Assembly: GCA_002083475.1 (NCBI GenBank)
Contig: LWDI01000095.1
Location: 1 to 24,910 of the forward strand
Origin: Proteobacteria bacterium SG_bin5
GTDB lineage: Bacteria > Pseudomonadota > Alphaproteobacteria > Sphingomonadales > Sphingomonadaceae
Direction of reading: 5' to 3'
DNA: 24,910 nt
The notes under the pieces were generated by a model. That model ran no database searches. It had not been told where the DNA came from and saw only the letters and a list, made by a program, of their open reading frames with translations. Within the stretch, counting starts at the first letter, position 1, and each line of letters begins with the position of its first letter. This document shows, in pieces, positions 23,247-24,910 of this stretch. A program made the translations under genes and the position numbers.

Positions 23247-23729
23247 TTAGCGCGCAAGATGGCGCCGCCAGCGATCGTATGAGTCCGCGGCGATCCAGAG
23301 CGAGGCCGCGAGCAGGCCGACGTCCTTCAGCAGGAACTGACCCGGCGCAACACTGATCGCCGGAAAGCCTCCCGCGGTCGGCTCGAACACGCCGGGCGTC
23401 GAGGCCATGAAGCTCAGCGTCGTGACGAAGAGGCCGGCCGACAGCAGGCCGCCGATCACGCCGGCAACTGGCCGAACCAGGCCGCTCAGGATGAGCGCGC
23501 CGATGCTCAGTTCCAGCACCCCTAGGAAGGTCGAGAAGTCGCGGACGGACAACAGATCGTAGAACCAGGACAGCAGTGGACTGTTGCTGACAAGCGGCAC
23601 CAATCCTTCGGCCTCGTAGCTGGTGAACTTCATTCCGCCGAACCACGCATAGACGATCGGAAGCGCGAGGTAGAGGCCGTAGCGGGTATACGCCTGCAGG
23701 GTCGTGGAAAGGATGCGGTCGGCAGACAT
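23247..23729 (-). CDS. DUF417/YkgB-family membrane protein (RclC-like)
   Basis: This is a 160-residue inner-membrane protein with four hydrophobic segments. PIVYAWFGGMKFTSYEAEGLVPLVSNSPLLSWFY is the DUF417 hallmark (WxGxxKFTxYEAEGIxPLVxxSP). E. coli RclC (YkgB) of this family belongs to the reactive-chlorine resistance operon controlled by the AraC-type RclR. Here too an AraC-family gene lies just upstream, though broken. GGAGA precedes the ATG at 23729. The molecular job of DUF417 proteins is not settled. Methionine-sulfoxide reductases close by fit a hypochlorite-damage theme. Confidence 0.85.
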   Translation of the reverse strand: MSADRILSTTLQAYTRYGLYLALPIVYAWFGGMKFTSYEAEGLVPLVSNSPLLSWFYDLLSVRDFSTFLGVLELSIGALILSGLVRPVAGVIGGLLSAGLFVTTLSFMASTPGVFEPTAGGFPAISVAPGQFLLKDVGLLAASLWIAADSYDRWRRHLAR

Positions 23730-23783
23730 TGCGTTCTCCGTGCGGTGACGCGGTCCGAAGCGGCTCGCGACTGGATCGGCACC

Positions 23784-24195
23784 TCAATCGCGCATGGCCG
23801 TGATAGGTTGCGAACGCACGGGAGAATGCGGCGGGGCTCGAATAGCCAAGTTCGACCGCGACGCGCTTGAGCGGCTTGCCGTTCGCGAGCTGGTCGCGGG
23901 CGAGGCGCAATCGCCAGCCCTGAACATACTCGCCCGGCGTTTGTCCGAGTACCCTGCGGAAGGTGGCGGCGAACGAGCTGCGCGACATGGCGCTCGCGGC
24001 GGCCAGGCGCTCCAGCGAGAGGTCATCGCCAGGGCGCTCGTGGATCAGGGTCAGCGCGCGCGCGAGCGACGGGTGAGCGAGGCCCGCCAGCAGTCCGCCA
24101 TAGCGTGCGCCTTCGTCGATCAAGCGGCGGAGGACATAGACGATCACCACTTCCGTCAGCCGGTCGAGCGCCGCCTGGTGCCCGCAGCCGGGCCG
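23784..24195 (-). pseudogene. AraC-family regulator remnant, 5'-truncated and frameshifted
   Basis: About 135 codons of the C-terminal half of an AraC regulator survive: AALDRLTEVVIVYVLRRLIDEG (end of the cupin-type N-terminal domain), then the two helix-turn-helix units LSLERLAAASAMSRSSFAATFRRVLGQTP and LKRVAVELGYSSPAAFSRAFATYHG. The N-terminal sensing domain is cut off at about 24195, where IS3-family sequence begins. At the 3' end the frame has no timely stop and would run far into the rclC-like gene; another frame ends with a TGA at 23784-23786, so a small indel near the last codons is likely. The intact ancestor probably controlled the adjacent rclC-like gene, as RclR does in E. coli; that is inference. 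Confidence 0.75.
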
Positions 24196-24606
24196 CGCCG
24201 CCCGCGAGCTGGACGCGATCATCGTCGAGCGTGGCCGGCCGCTGATGATCGTCAGCGACAACGGCACCGAGCTGACCAGCCTCGCGATCCTCAGATGGGC
24301 GCAGGACCGGCAGATCGAGTGGCATTACATCGCGCCGGGCAAGCCGCAGCAGAACGGCTACGTCGAGAGCTTCAACGGCCGGCTGCGCGACGAGTGCCTG
24401 AACGAGACCCTGTTCGCGTCGCTCGGCCATGCGCGGTCGGTGCTCCGGGCCTGGCGCGACGACTACAACCTTGTGCGGCCGCATAGCGGGATAGGCGGGA
24501 TGACACCCGCCGATGCTGCCAGGCGGCTTGTGCAACCCGGCCCCGAGGGGCACCATGACAACCCCGGACTCTACTTATGAGTGGAGGAGAAAAGGGGAGC
24601 AGGTCA
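24195..24606 (+). mobile_element. 3' fragment of an IS3-family (IS407-type) insertion sequence
   Basis: Only the right end of the element remains. It holds the C-terminal part of the OrfB transposase and then the terminal repeat; inverted, the end reads TGACCTGCTCCCCTTTTCTC, like the TGACCTGCCCCC ends of the IS407 group. The left end and OrfA are missing. The left edge abuts the truncated AraC gene and the right edge abuts the truncated integrase, so insertion followed by deletion is the simplest history. Confidence 0.75.
24197..24580 (+). pseudogene. IS3-family OrfB transposase, C-terminal fragment
   Basis: About 127 codons remain of a usual ~270-280. RELDAIIVERGRPLMIVSDNGTELTS carries the second catalytic Asp, and QQNGYVESFNGRLRDECLNE carries the catalytic Glu of the rve integrase core; the first Asp domain is lost. 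The end YNLVRPHSGIGGMTPADAARR is typical of IS3 OrfB. The fragment cannot be active. Confidence 0.85.
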
Positions 24607-24726
24607 CAGGATCAGAATGCAATTCGGGCGACGTACAACCGCGCGAGCTATTGGAGAACTCGCGTGGAGATGATGCAGTGGTGGAGCGACCACCTTGACA
24701 CCCTTCGCGCTGCGGCGGCTGGGTGA
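24607..24726 (+). pseudogene. C-terminal remnant of a P4-type tyrosine integrase
   Basis: Directly after the IS3 end, 39 codons stay open and stop at 24724-24726: DQNAIRATYNRASYWRTRV, then EMMQWWSDHLDTLRAAAAG. This pattern, AYNRxxYxxxRxxMMQxWxDYLD, is the usual C-terminal end of P4-type (genomic island) integrases. The catalytic domain with its Arg/His/Tyr residues is missing, apparently removed by the IS3 insertion and a deletion. Its place 150 bp before a tRNA-like direct repeat supports an island boundary. The match is by recall of the family, not by search. Confidence 0.7.
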
Positions 24727-24876
24727 TCCAGAAGCCCCAAGGCGAGCCCCCAAACGAGCCCCCACAGGCCCCCGATAAGCCCCGAATGCCTGCGGACCGC
24801 GCCGAACGGTCTACGGGTATTTTTCGTTTAAATACAGTAGCTTACAATATGGCTGCGGTCAGCGGCGCGCAGCTGG
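24727..24876. other. non-coding segment between integrase remnant and right repeat
   Basis: This stretch has repeated C-rich runs (GAGCCCCCAAACGAGCCCCC near 24743-24762) followed by an AT-rich part (GTATTTTTCGTTTAAATACAG, about 24816-24835). No gene is seen. Such repeats could be arm-type integrase sites, but this is only a suggestion. Confidence 0.3.
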
Positions 24877-24891
24877 ATGGTGCCAGAAGAG
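24877..24891 (+). repeat. right copy of 15-bp direct repeat, candidate attachment site
   Basis: This is identical to 15455-15469. Here the tRNA-like match runs slightly longer: the reverse complement of 24878-24895 reads GTCCCTCTTCTGGCACCA, compatible with a T-stem, acceptor strand, discriminator A and CCA. The next bases to the window end do not continue as a T-loop, so an intact tRNA is not present at this copy in what can be seen. Confidence 0.55.
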
Positions 24892-24910
24892 GGACCGTGA
24901 CGTGTCGCCA

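Noticed and set aside
23239..24267. Single 342-residue AraC protein running through the rclC-like gene
   Set aside because: AraC similarity stops around 23800; the rest is an out-of-frame reading of the rclC-like gene, so a frameshifted and truncated AraC is the better reading.
24878..24910. Intact tRNA gene at the right end of the window
   Set aside because: Only about 18 bases fit a tRNA 3' end; the bases that follow do not form a T-loop or pairing stem.

Overview
The window is high-GC DNA with tightly packed genes. Several features point to a sphingomonad-type alphaproteobacterium. There is a curli operon carrying csgH, a chaperone gene known from Alphaproteobacteria. There are HisKA_2-type and PAS-hybrid sensor kinases, and the genes often overlap by 4 bp (ATGA or GTGA). 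This placement is an inference from gene content; there is no rRNA or intact tRNA to confirm it.

Positions 1-6500 hold housekeeping genes. These are a low-specificity threonine aldolase, a DMT-family (EamA) exporter overlapping it by 4 bp, a convergent YeeZ-like Rossmann protein, a divergent 860-residue aminopeptidase N, and a membrane DUF4118/HisKA_2 sensor kinase. Positions 6506-10013 hold a large multi-PAS hybrid histidine kinase and, divergent from it, a small LuxR-type regulator with an intrinsic terminator.

Positions 10128-15238 (minus strand) form a curli-type functional amyloid locus. Its order is csgF, csgG, a very long curlin (503 aa), a second curlin (250 aa), an unrecognised secreted protein (224 aa), and csgH. 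No csgE is visible. Hairpins lie after csgG and after the long curlin. A perfect 17-bp palindrome lies upstream of csgF. The LuxR regulator is convergent with this locus and is a candidate CsgD-like controller.

Positions 15455-24891 look like a decayed genomic island. A 15-bp direct repeat resembling a tRNA 3' end flanks the segment. Just inside the right repeat lies the C-terminal remnant of a P4-type tyrosine integrase. An IS3-family fragment has truncated it. The cargo is an intact IS5-family (IS427-type) element, two tandem cytochrome P460 lipoproteins, a remnant VOC gene, a SOD-like gene and a CPA1-like antiporter in one operon, msrB-msrA plus a thioredoxin-like gene in another, a ZIP-like transporter, a DUF417/RclC-like membrane protein, and a broken AraC regulator. 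Together these suggest repair of oxidised methionine and resistance to reactive chlorine or oxygen. Two proteins, the SOD-like and the antiporter-like, appear to lack canonical metal- or ion-binding residues.

The strongest leads for something new are the unknown protein inside the curli operon, the oversized curlin, and the compact stress island with its residue-altered enzymes.
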